A stretch of DNA of 32,300 bases from an uncultured Clostridia bacterium (GTDB lineage Bacteria; Bacillota; Clostridia; Christensenellales; Borkfalkiaceae), in assembly GCA_947630035.1 (NCBI GenBank), contig CANRFW010000008.1, positions 1 to 32,300 on the forward strand. Direction: 5' to 3'. How positions within the stretch are numbered: position 1 is the first letter of the stretch; every line of letters begins with the position of its first letter. The notes beneath the pieces are model-generated. The model was not told the DNA's origin. It was given only the letters and a program-made list of their open reading frames with translations, and did not search any database. Positions 1 to 7,211 of this stretch are shown piece after piece. Position numbers and translations under genes: made by a program.

Positions 1-1
1 C

Positions 2-1627
2 TTCTATGCGCAGATGACCCCCGAACATGTGGAGACGGTCGTAAGAAAGCACCTCGTCCCGGGCGGGGAGATCGTGCAGGAACTCCTCTTCCAGGACACC
101 GTGCATACGGACGGTTCCATCACTCCCTTCGCGGAGACCCCCTTCTATAAGAAACAACTGCGTATCGCCCTCCGCAACTGCGGCGTGATCGCGGCGGAAG
201 ACATTGAGGAGGCGATCGCCGCGGGCGACTACGCCGCCATCGAAAAGGTCCTCACTTCCATGACGCCCGACGACGTCATCAAGGAAGTTCTCGACTCGGG
301 ACTGCGCGGCAGAGGCGGCGCGGGCTTCCCCACCGGCAGAAAGTGGATGTTCGCGAAGGCTTCGCAGGGCGACATCAAATATGTCTGCTGCAACGCCGAT
401 GAGGGCGACCCCGGCGCATTCATGGACCGCTCCGTTCTCGAGGGCGACCCGCACTGCGTCCTCGAAGCCATGACCATCGCAGGCTACGCGATCGGCGCCC
501 ATCAGGGCTATATCTACGTCCGTGCGGAGTACCCCATCGCCGTCCAGCGGCTTAAGATCGCCATTTCGCAGGCGAGGGAATACGGCCTCCTCGGCAAGAA
601 CATTTTGGGCCTCGGGTTCGACTTCGACATCGATATCCGTCTCGGCGCGGGCGCGTTCGTCTGCGGCGAAGAGACCGCGCTCATGACCTCCATCGAGGGG
701 CATCGCGGCGAGCCTCGCCCCCGTCCTCCTTTCCCTGCCGTAAAGGGCCTCTTCGGCAAACCCACCATCCTCAACAATGTGGAGACGTGGGCGAATATCA
801 ACCCCATCATCATGAAGGGGGCGAAGTGGTTCTCCTCCATCGGCACCGAGAGATCGAAGGGCACCAAGGTCTTCGCGCTCGGCGGGAAGATCAACAACGT
901 CGGCCTCGTCGAAGTCCCTATGGGTACGACTTTGCGCGACATTATCTATGAGATCGGCGGCGGCATCCCGAACGGCAAGGCGTTCAAGGCCGCACAGACG
1001 GGCGGCCCCTCGGGCGGCTGCATCCCCGCGAGCCTCATCGATACCCCCATCGACTTCGACAACCTCGTCGCCATCGGCTCCATGATGGGTTCGGGCGGCC
1101 TCATCGTCCTCGACGAGGATACCTGCATGGTGGACCTCTCCAAGTTCTACCTCGAGTTCACGGCGGACGAGAGCTGCGGAAAGTGCACCCCCTGCCGCAT
1201 CGGAACAAGGCGCCTTCTCGACCTCCTCACGAAGATCACCGAGGGCAAGGGCGAAGAGGGCGATATCGAAAAGATCGGGGCGCTCGCGGAACACATGAAG
1301 AGTTCCTCCCTCTGCGCGCTCGGCCAGAGTGCGCCCAACCCCGTCCTCTCCACCCTGCATCACTTCCGTGACGAGTACGAGGAGCATATCAGAGATCACA
1401 AATGCTCCGCGGGCGTCTGCAAGGCCCTCCTCTCCTACTCCATCGACAAGGAGAAGTGCATCGGCTGCGGACTCTGCTCGAGGAACTGCCCCGTCGCGGC
1501 GATCACCCGCACCGATTACACGGCGCCCGGTCACAAGCTCGCATCGTTCGAGATCGACCCCGCCAAGTGCATCAAGTGCGGCGTGTGCATGAGCAACTGC
1601 AAATTCCATGCAGTCGAGAGAAAGTGA
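2..1627 (+). CDS. hydB: NAD(H)-dependent bifurcating [FeFe] hydrogenase beta subunit (NuoF-like), 5' end outside window
   Basis: This is the flavoprotein subunit of a HydABC/Hnd-type cytoplasmic hydrogenase. It binds FMN and NAD(H) and passes electrons between NAD(H), ferredoxin and the catalytic subunit. Counting from the ATG at 14, it shows the glycine-rich nucleotide-binding stretch [11 protein letters not shown] (96-106), the [11 protein letters not shown] flavin motif (about 126-136), an SLBB-like region, and ESCGKCTPC (386-394), which ligates a 4Fe-4S cluster. Two C-terminal ferredoxin motifs follow: C482, C485, C488, C492 and C519, C522, C525, C529. The frame is open back to the window edge (residues FYAQ before the ATG). 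HydB proteins usually carry an N-terminal thioredoxin-like 2Fe-2S domain, so the ATG at 14 is probably internal and the true start lies upstream. The stop is 11 nt before hydA, with a GAGGT ribosome binding site in between. A hydC (NuoE-like) gene is expected upstream. Confidence 0.93.
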   Translation, partial: FYAQMTPEHVETVVRKHLVPGGEIVQELLFQDTVHTDGSITPFAETPFYKKQLRIALRNCGVIAAEDIEEAIAAGDYAAIEKVLTSMTPDDVIKEVLDSGLRGRGGAGFPTGRKWMFAKASQGDIKYVCCNADEGDPGAFMDRSVLEGDPHCVLEAMTIAGYAIGAHQGYIYVRAEYPIAVQRLKIAISQAREYGLLGKNILGLGFDFDIDIRLGAGAFVCGEETALMTSIEGHRGEPRPRPPFPAVKGLFGKPTILNNVETWANINPIIMKGAKWFSSIGTERSKGTKVFALGGKINNVGLVEVPMGTTLRDIIYEIGGGIPNGKAFKAAQTGGPSGGCIPASLIDTPIDFDNLVAIGSMMGSGGLIVLDEDTCMVDLSKFYLEFTADESCGKCTPCRIGTRRLLDLLTKITEGKGEEGDIEKIGALAEHMKSSSLCALGQSAPNPVLSTLHHFRDEYEEHIRDHKCSAGVCKALLSYSIDKEKCIGCGLCSRNCPVAAITRTDYTAPGHKLASFEIDPAKCIKCGVCMSNCKFHAVERK

Positions 1628-1638
1628 GGTAAAGACAA

Positions 1639-3366
1639 ATGGCAAACGTAAACCTTAAGATCAACAATATTCCCGTCACCGTTCCCGAGGGAACGACCAT
1701 TCTGGAGGCGGCACGGAAGGCGAACGTCGTCATCCCCACCCTCTGCTATCTGAAGGACGTGAACTGCGTCGGCTCCTGCCGCATGTGCCTCGTGGAGGCC
1801 ACGGGTGCGCGCGGGCTGGTGGCGGCTTGCGTCTACCCCGTCGCCGAGGGCATGGAGGTACAGACCAACACCGAAAAGTGCAGAAAGAGCCGTAAAATGT
1901 CCCTCGAACTTCTTCTTTCCAAGCACAAGAAGAGCTGCCTCTCCTGCGAGAGAGCGGGCAACTGCGAACTGCAGCGTCTCTCCGTGGAGTACGACTGCGA
2001 TCCCAACTACTTCGAGACCGACCCCAACCTCGACCATCCCATCGACGTCTCCGCTCCCTATGTGGTGCGCGACCGCGACAAGTGCATCAACTGCACCCGC
2101 TGCGTAGCCACCTGCAAGAGCCAGCACGTCGGCGCGATCGGCCCCATCGGGCGGGGCTATGTCTCCCATATCGGGAGCGCGTTCGAAATGTCCCTCATGG
2201 AATCGGTGTGCGTGGGCTGCGGCCAGTGCATCGTCGCCTGCCCCGTGGGCGCCCTCTACGAGCGCACCACCGTGGACGAGGTGTGGGCCGCCATTGCGGA
2301 TAAGACGAAGAAGGTCGTCTTCTTCACCGCTCCCTCCGTCCGCGCCACGCTCGGCGAGGCGTTCGGGCTTCCCGTCGGCACCAACGTCGAGGGCAAGATG
2401 GTCGCCGCCATCCGCAAGCTCGGCAGCGGCATCGAAGTCTTCAATATGGACGTGACCGCCGACCTCACCATCATGGAGGAGGCGAACGAACTATTAAACC
2501 GCATCCAGACGGGCGGCGTCATGCCCATGTTTACGAGCTGCTGCCCCGGTTGGGTGAAGTTCGTGGAACAGAAGTACCCCGAGATGATCCCCCACCTTTC
2601 CACCTGCAAATCCCCGCAGGAAATGTTCGGCGGGCTTCTCAAGACCTATTACTGCGAGAAGAACGGCATCGATCCCAAAGATCTCTATGTCGTCTCCGTC
2701 ATTCCCTGCACGGCGAAAAAGTACGAGTGCAAACGCCCCGAGATGAACGGCGAGGTGGACGCGGCGATCACGACCCGCGAGCTTGCCCGCATGATCAAGA
2801 CGGCGGGCATCAACTTCAAGGACCTCAAGAAGGAACCCTTCGACGATCCTTTCGCGACCTGCTCGGGCGGCGGCACCATCTTCGGCGCGACGGGCGGCGT
2901 GATGGAAGCGGCGCTCCGCGTTGCGGCGAAGACCCTCGACGGCGACTTCGAAGTGGTGGACTTCCCCGAAGTCCGCGGTGCCGTCCCCATCAAGGAGGCA
3001 ACGTACAAGGTCGCAGGCAAGACCATCCGCGTGGCGGTCGCCAGCGGGCTCGGCAATGCGGCGGAGATCATCGAGGGCATCAAGAAGGGAACGCGGCATT
3101 ACGACTTCGTCGAGATCATGGCGTGCCCCGGCGGCTGCGTGAACGGCGGCGGCCAGCCCACCTTGCCCGATGAGATCCGCAACTCCAAGAACCTCAAGGA
3201 GCTTCGCGCGAAGGCGCTCTATAAGAGCGACAAGAAGAACAGCATCCGCCTCTCCTCCGAATCGCCCGTGATCGACACCATCTACGGCGAATACTTCGGC
3301 GCTCCCAACAGCCACAAGGCGCACGAGGTCCTGCACACCTCCTACAAGGCAGACCCGAGAATCTGA
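1639..3366 (+). CDS. hydA: [FeFe] hydrogenase catalytic subunit (HydA/HndD type)
   Basis: This subunit carries the H-cluster that evolves or oxidises H2. The 575-residue length fits HndD/HydA proteins. Cofactor motifs in order are: an N-terminal 2Fe-2S domain (C36, C43 or C47, C50, C64), a His-Cys 4Fe-4S site (H96, C100, C103, C109), and two ferredoxin motifs (C149, C152, C155, C159 and C191, C194, C197, C201). The H-cluster loops are TSCCPGW (C301 is the likely proton-relay Cys and C302 a ligand), IPCTAKKYE (C357) and MACPGGCVNGGGQP (C496, C500). A small-subunit-like tail ends the protein (SHKAHEVLHTSYK). The only departure I see is Ile355 where most family members have Met in the second loop. 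The gene is co-transcribed with hydB and followed directly by a strong terminator. Confidence 0.95.
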   Translation: MANVNLKINNIPVTVPEGTTILEAARKANVVIPTLCYLKDVNCVGSCRMCLVEATGARGLVAACVYPVAEGMEVQTNTEKCRKSRKMSLELLLSKHKKSCLSCERAGNCELQRLSVEYDCDPNYFETDPNLDHPIDVSAPYVVRDRDKCINCTRCVATCKSQHVGAIGPIGRGYVSHIGSAFEMSLMESVCVGCGQCIVACPVGALYERTTVDEVWAAIADKTKKVVFFTAPSVRATLGEAFGLPVGTNVEGKMVAAIRKLGSGIEVFNMDVTADLTIMEEANELLNRIQTGGVMPMFTSCCPGWVKFVEQKYPEMIPHLSTCKSPQEMFGGLLKTYYCEKNGIDPKDLYVVSVIPCTAKKYECKRPEMNGEVDAAITTRELARMIKTAGINFKDLKKEPFDDPFATCSGGGTIFGATGGVMEAALRVAAKTLDGDFEVVDFPEVRGAVPIKEATYKVAGKTIRVAVASGLGNAAEIIEGIKKGTRHYDFVEIMACPGGCVNGGGQPTLPDEIRNSKNLKELRAKALYKSDKKNSIRLSSESPVIDTIYGEYFGAPNSHKAHEVLHTSYKADPRI

Positions 3367-3380
3367 CCTCAAAACCAAAA

Positions 3381-3407
3381 AACCGCCTCTTCGGAGGCGG
3401 TTTTTTT
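3381..3407 (+). terminator. Rho-independent terminator after hydA
   Basis: A 9-bp perfect stem (AACCGCCTC with GAGGCGGTT) around a UUCG tetraloop is followed by an uninterrupted T run. It starts 15 nt after the hydA stop. It is also preceded by an A-rich stretch, so it could work on the minus strand. Confidence 0.93.
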
Positions 3408-3460
3408 CATGCTTTCTCTATGGTCTTCCCCAATGTCCTCCCTCCGCACTCCCGCGCCGC

Positions 3461-3485
3461 AATCCGCCCGCCAAGCGGATTTTTT
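3461..3485 (+). terminator. Second stem-loop with T tail, back-up terminator
   Basis: AATCCGC pairs with GCGGATT around a 7-nt loop, followed by four or more T. It lies about 55 nt past the first hydA terminator, with no gene between them. It probably acts as a fail-safe terminator. Confidence 0.6.
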
Positions 3486-3521
3486 GCTTATATTATCTAC
3501 GATTTTCCGCTCGGCACGAAA

Positions 3522-3549
3522 ATAACATACGTTATATAACATATGTTAT
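3522..3549. repeat. 28-bp AT-rich near-perfect palindrome in convergent intergenic region
   Basis: The sequence matches its own reverse complement at 26 of 28 positions. It is built from two adjacent 10-mers of the form AACATAYGTT. It sits between the hydrogenase terminators and the 3' end of the esterase gene, where no gene start is visible. It could be a regulator site or the relic of a promoter region; neither is shown. The rest of 3408-3582 holds no gene that I can support. Confidence 0.6.
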
Positions 3550-3582
3550 AAGAACGCCCTCCCCCTTGCGGCAGACGAAGAA

Positions 3583-3612
3583 AGCCGCCCGTGCGGGGGC
3601 GCACGGGCGGCT
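3583..3612 (-). terminator. GC-rich stem-loop terminator of the esterase operon
   Basis: A 13-bp perfect stem (AGCCGCCCGTGCG with its complement) has a 4-nt loop. Read on the minus strand it is followed by TTTCTTCG. It lies about 25 nt beyond the stop of the esterase gene. The T tail is interrupted, so termination efficiency is uncertain. Confidence 0.65.
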
Positions 3613-3636
3613 GTAATACATGTTATTCGCTATCGC

Positions 3637-4377
3637 TTATCGGCTTCCCTTTCTCTGCGAGAAGAGCCACTTCAGCGTGGGCGGGTTTTCCTCATCGCCC
3701 GCGTAGGCAACGGCCCTGTCCCATATGCCGTGGCCGCCGCCCTCGAAGGCGACGTAGCGGATCTTCCCCTTGCCGAACTTTCCGATCGCCCGCACCATCT
3801 CCTCGGTGCAGCGCACGGGGACAACGGGGTCCGCCGTGCCGTGGAAGGTATAGATGGGGATATCCGCGAGCTGTTCCGCCTTGGTGGGGTCTCCCCCGCC
3901 GCAGATGGGAATACCCGCCGCAAAGAGGTCCCCGTGCCGCGTGAGCATGTCCCATGTGCCGAATCCGCCCATGGAAAGCCCGAAGATGTAGACGCGGTCT
4001 TTATCCACGGTCCCCGCCGCCACCGTGTCGGAGACGAGCTTATAGACGAGTTTCAGTTGGGGCGTTTCGGGCGTGCCATCCACCGAGTAGAAAAAATCGG
4101 GGTGGGTGTAGTCCGCCCAATACTTCTCTTCGGGGCACTGCGGAGCGATGACGACGGAGCGGTAGAGTTCCTTCTCCACCGTAAACGCGGGCAAAAGGGC
4201 GAGGGCGAGCTGCTTCTCGTTGTCCCCTCCCCGCTCCCCCGCGCCGTGCAGGAAGAGGACGAGGGGCGGCTTCTTTGTACCGCTCTCCGGCATGCGGATG
4301 CGGTAATCGATGCTCCCCTCCGCGCCCGTGTAAGTTTTCCGTGCAAACTGTTCCGCAAGCTCCCGATCGTAAGACAT
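3637..4377 (-). CDS. Cytoplasmic alpha/beta-hydrolase (carboxylesterase / PHB-depolymerase-like)
   Basis: The 246-residue serine hydrolase has no signal peptide. It probably cleaves an ester (acyl or feruloyl-type, or sugar ester). The catalytic triad can be read as Ser135 in GLSMGG, Asp183 in HGTADPVVP and His216 in GGGHGIWD. An oxyanion-hole-type HGAGERG lies at 44-50. The start is chosen by the GGAGAAGG ribosome binding site just before the ATG. It begins 9 nt after the stop of the upstream gene, which encodes a secreted lipoprotein version of the same fold, so the two form an operon. The centre of the two proteins is nearly identical down to the DNA, which indicates tandem duplication or gene conversion. 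The substrate cannot be assigned. Confidence 0.85.
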   Translation of the reverse strand: MSYDRELAEQFARKTYTGAEGSIDYRIRMPESGTKKPPLVLFLHGAGERGGDNEKQLALALLPAFTVEKELYRSVVIAPQCPEEKYWADYTHPDFFYSVDGTPETPQLKLVYKLVSDTVAAGTVDKDRVYIFGLSMGGFGTWDMLTRHGDLFAAGIPICGGGDPTKAEQLADIPIYTFHGTADPVVPVRCTEEMVRAIGKFGKGKIRYVAFEGGGHGIWDRAVAYAGDEENPPTLKWLFSQRKGSR

Positions 4378-4386
4378 ATCCTTCTC

Positions 4387-5445
4387 CTATTTGATTTTTT
4401 TCTGTTCAAAGAGCCATTTCAGCGTGGGAGGATTCCTGTCGTCCCCCTGAAAGGCGAGCGCCTGATCCCAGATCACATGCCCCGCGCCCTGATACTCCAC
4501 ATAGTGGATAAGCCCCTTCCCCTGCCGCTCGATGGCCTCCACCACCGTTACGGTGCCCTCCACGGTGATATTGGTGTCCGCCGTGCCGTGGAAGGTATAG
4601 ATGGGGATCTCCGCGAGCTGTTCCGCCTTGGTGGGGTCCGCGCCCCCGCAGATGGGAATGCCCGCCGCAAAGAGATCGCCGTGCCTCGTAAGCATATCCC
4701 ATGTGCCGAATCCGCCCATGGAAAGCCCGAAGATGTAGACGCGGCTCGCATCCACATAGTCCTGCCCGATATACTCTTCGAGGAGCTGCGCCGTGAGTTT
4801 CAGCTGTACGCTCTCGGGAATTTGGTCGACGCTGTAGAGGCCGTAAGTCCAATCGACCTCCACCCACCGTTTGTTCCGCGGGCACTGCGGGGCAATGACG
4901 ACGGAATCGTACATTTCACACTTATAGCTCGAATACGTTTTGAGGACGGCGAGATCGAGCTGGGCGTCGTTGTCGTCCCCGCGCTGTGCCGCGCCGTGCA
5001 GGAAGAGGACGAGGGGGACGGGGCGGTCGGTGTGATCGGGCATGCGCACGCGGTAACCGATGGAATTGGTCCCGTCCGTAAACGTCTTCTCCTCGAACTG
5101 TGCGCGGACCTCGCTCTCGGTGAGGGCAACGCCCACGGCGATCCGCTCCTCCGCGGTCTTATCCCGATAGGTTACGGTGACGGCAACATTCTCCGCCGTG
5201 AGGGCGGCTGTGGGCGAGTAGGTGTAATCGGTGACCTGCTCCTCCGTGCCGTCGCTGTAATGCGCCGTGACGACAAGCCCCGCGGGATCGAATTTCTCCC
5301 CCACGTTGTAGCGGGTCTCGTATTCTCCGCCGAGGGTGATCCCCGTGAGGGTCGCGGGCACCTTCTCTTCGCCGCACGCCGCGGCGCCGAATGCCGCCAT
5401 GAGGCACACCGCAAAGGACGCGGCCGATAACAATGCTTTTTTCAT
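4387..5445 (-). CDS. Lipoprotein alpha/beta-hydrolase with N-terminal Ig-like domain
   Basis: The predicted surface-anchored esterase has 352 residues. Residues 1-24 form a lipoprotein signal peptide (MKKALL start, hydrophobic core, lipobox AAAC with Cys24). Residues about 31-106 resemble a bacterial Ig-like fold (a Big_3-type strand pattern with FDPAGLVVTAHYSDGT). The hydrolase follows: HGAAQRG (150-156), nucleophile Ser242 in GLSMGG, Asp290 in HGTADT and His323 in GAGHVIWD. I start at 5445 and not at an earlier in-frame ATG, because AAGGAGA precedes this codon, the signal peptide begins here, and a good promoter lies just upstream. It is the promoter-proximal gene of a pair with its cytoplasmic paralogue. 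An extracellular role on acylated polysaccharide, with the paralogue acting on imported oligomers, is an inference. Confidence 0.88.
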   Translation of the reverse strand: MKKALLSAASFAVCLMAAFGAAACGEEKVPATLTGITLGGEYETRYNVGEKFDPAGLVVTAHYSDGTEEQVTDYTYSPTAALTAENVAVTVTYRDKTAEERIAVGVALTESEVRAQFEEKTFTDGTNSIGYRVRMPDHTDRPVPLVLFLHGAAQRGDDNDAQLDLAVLKTYSSYKCEMYDSVVIAPQCPRNKRWVEVDWTYGLYSVDQIPESVQLKLTAQLLEEYIGQDYVDASRVYIFGLSMGGFGTWDMLTRHGDLFAAGIPICGGADPTKAEQLAEIPIYTFHGTADTNITVEGTVTVVEAIERQGKGLIHYVEYQGAGHVIWDQALAFQGDDRNPPTLKWLFEQKKIK

Positions 5446-5473
5446 ATGGATCTCCTTATCGTAAGATAGACCC

Positions 5474-5502
5474 ATTGTACCCGAACGCCGCCCGCCTTTC
5501 AA
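5474..5502 (-). promoter_or_regulatory. Sigma-70 promoter of the esterase operon
   Basis: On the minus strand a TTGAAA -35 and a TACAAT -10 are separated by exactly 17 nt, about 30 nt upstream of the lipoprotein-hydrolase start. Confidence 0.8.
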
Positions 5503-5564
5503 GTGAAAATTTGCGCAAACTGTATTGAAAAACGACGAATTCGTTCGGAAAATGTGAGAATTTC

Positions 5565-5864
5565 TCAATCCTCCGCCTCGAGATAGAAGCTGACGGGGCG
5601 GAAGCCGTCGTTACAGGAGACCATGGCGGAATGGGGATCTTTCATCCAGCCGCCGAAAAAATTCCCGCCGCCGCATGCAAGTTCCTTTACGAACTTCTCC
5701 ATGTTCTCCCATGCGCCCGCGCACAGCCCCGCGGGCCTCTCGCCCGTTGAATAGAAGACCTGCCCCTCGCGGACGGAACACGGCTCCTCTGGGAAATTTT
5801 CGTATTTTGCGGAGAGATCGGGGTACTCCGTTCTCCGCACGGCGGTGATCTTTACGCGCGGCAT
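5565..5864 (-). CDS. TIGR04076 family small protein
   Basis: The 99-residue protein matches the pattern of the TIGR04076 family as I know it. It begins with a strand of the type PRVKITAVRR. It then has a GERPAGLCAGAW segment, a conserved Cys-containing segment (VSCNDGFRPVSFYLE), and a C-terminal acidic end. The function of the family is not established. The conserved cysteines suggest metal binding or redox sensing, which is only an inference. The ATG is preceded by AAGGAG. It lies 36 nt downstream of the GH13 gene on the same strand and is probably the last gene of that operon. Confidence 0.78.
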   Translation of the reverse strand: MPRVKITAVRRTEYPDLSAKYENFPEEPCSVREGQVFYSTGERPAGLCAGAWENMEKFVKELACGGGNFFGGWMKDPHSAMVSCNDGFRPVSFYLEAED

Positions 5865-5900
5865 GCTTTCTCCTTTTTCCCCGAAAATGGGGACATGGGG

Positions 5901-7211
5901 TCAGATTTTTCGGAAAATCTTCGAAGAGAAGGGGGGAAGATGCACCTCGCTTAAGAGGGTGCGCTCCCCCGTAAACACGTCCTCCCCCTCCCCGTCTCCC
6001 GCATGGAGAACGCAGTCCGTTTCGGCGATATTGACGGCGACGAGGAGCCTCTCCCCTCCCCCCTCGCGGAGGAAGGAAAAGTCGGTATTGCGGAGGGTGA
6101 CCTTCGTATACGTCCCATAGGCGAGGGCGGGGCTTGCAGCGCGCAGACGGGCAAGGCGGGCGAGGTGAGAAAAGAGGTCGCTGCGGGAGCGGTCGATCTC
6201 ACATGCTGCGGGGCGGAGGCGGTAGTCCCCCTCCGATTTATCCCCCTTCGCCGCGTACTCCGAGCCGTAGTAGATGCAGGGAATGCCCGGCATCGTGAAG
6301 AGAACGGAGTATAGGCCGAAGAGGTTGCGCCCCTCCTTGAGGGCGGTGGCGGCGCGCTCCACGTCGTGATTGTCGACGAACGAAAAGAGGTTCTTGCCGC
6401 GGAGGAGCGCCCACGGGAAGTTGCCGAAGAGACGGGAGAGGGAGTACTCGATCTCGAAGAGGTTGCGCGAATTGAACGCCGAGACGAGGCTGCGGTAGCC
6501 CTCGTAATTGGTGATCGAATCGAGCCGCGAGGGGCAGAGGTTCTGCGCGAAATTGTTGAGGTGGATGACCTCCCCCATGAGGAAAAAGTCCTCCTTCTCG
6601 GCATTCACCGTGCGGCGCAAGAGTTCCATGAACCACGGCGGGAGGAGGTAGCTTACGTCGAGACGGAGCCCGTCGATATGGAACTCGCGGATCCAGAAGC
6701 GCACCGCATCCATGAGATAGTTTTGAAGGTCTGCGTTTTCGAGGCGGAGCTTGACAAGCTCGGGGTGCCCCTCCCAATCGGCGTAAGAAAGCCCGTCGTT
6801 ATAGCGGGAATTGCCGTGAAAATCTACGTTGAACCAGAAGCGGTAGTCCGTCCCCTCCCTCTTTTCAAGCACCTCGCGGAAGGGAGGAAATCCCCGCCCG
6901 ACGTGGTTGAAGACGCCGTCGAACACCACCCGTATCCCCGCCGCATGGAGGGCGTCCACCATGTGCGCAAGCTCCCCGTTCGTGCCGAGACGGCGGTCGG
7001 CGCGGAAGAAGTCCACCGTGTCGTAGCCGTGCCGCTCGCTCTCGAAGAGGGGGTTGAAGAGAACGGCCGTCACGCCGAGTTCGAGAAGTTTGGGGATCTC
7101 CGCCTCGATCGCCTGAAACCTGTGGCGGGTCTCCCCGAAGTCGTTCTCCCGCTCCGCGCCGCAAAAGCCGAGGGGGTAGATCTGATAAAACACTGCCTCG
7201 TCAAACCACAT
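5901..7211 (-). CDS. GH13 alpha-amylase family glycoside hydrolase (neopullulanase/maltodextrinase-like)
   Basis: The 436-residue intracellular (no signal peptide) alpha-glucan hydrolase has a TIM barrel with the four GH13 signatures: DGVFNH (98-103), GLRLDVSYL with nucleophile Asp185, GEVIH with acid/base Glu214, and FVDNHD ending in Asp283. The barrel starts at once (MWFDEAVFYQIYPLGF), so there is no N-terminal CBM34-type domain. It is shorter than typical neopullulanases. It probably acts on maltodextrins. The ATG lies inside the end of the upstream GH3 gene (11-nt overlap), which indicates translational coupling. A small C-terminal beta domain is present from about residue 360. Confidence 0.92.
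   Translation of the reverse strand: MWFDEAVFYQIYPLGFCGAERENDFGETRHRFQAIEAEIPKLLELGVTAVLFNPLFESERHGYDTVDFFRADRRLGTNGELAHMVDALHAAGIRVVFDGVFNHVGRGFPPFREVLEKREGTDYRFWFNVDFHGNSRYNDGLSYADWEGHPELVKLRLENADLQNYLMDAVRFWIREFHIDGLRLDVSYLLPPWFMELLRRTVNAEKEDFFLMGEVIHLNNFAQNLCPSRLDSITNYEGYRSLVSAFNSRNLFEIEYSLSRLFGNFPWALLRGKNLFSFVDNHDVERAATALKEGRNLFGLYSVLFTMPGIPCIYYGSEYAAKGDKSEGDYRLRPAACEIDRSRSDLFSHLARLARLRAASPALAYGTYTKVTLRNTDFSFLREGGGERLLVAVNIAETDCVLHAGDGEGEDVFTGERTLLSEVHLPPFSSKIFRKI

Noticed and set aside
3408-3582. A small RNA or short gene in the hydrogenase-esterase gap
   Set aside because: A TATTAT-like box and the palindrome are present, but no convincing -35, ribosome binding site or reading frame supports a gene.
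3730-5430. A 566-codon open frame on the plus strand opposite the two esterases
   Set aside because: It is a shadow of the minus-strand genes in GC-rich DNA. The minus frames carry complete catalytic motifs, a signal peptide, ribosome binding sites and a promoter; the plus frame shows none.
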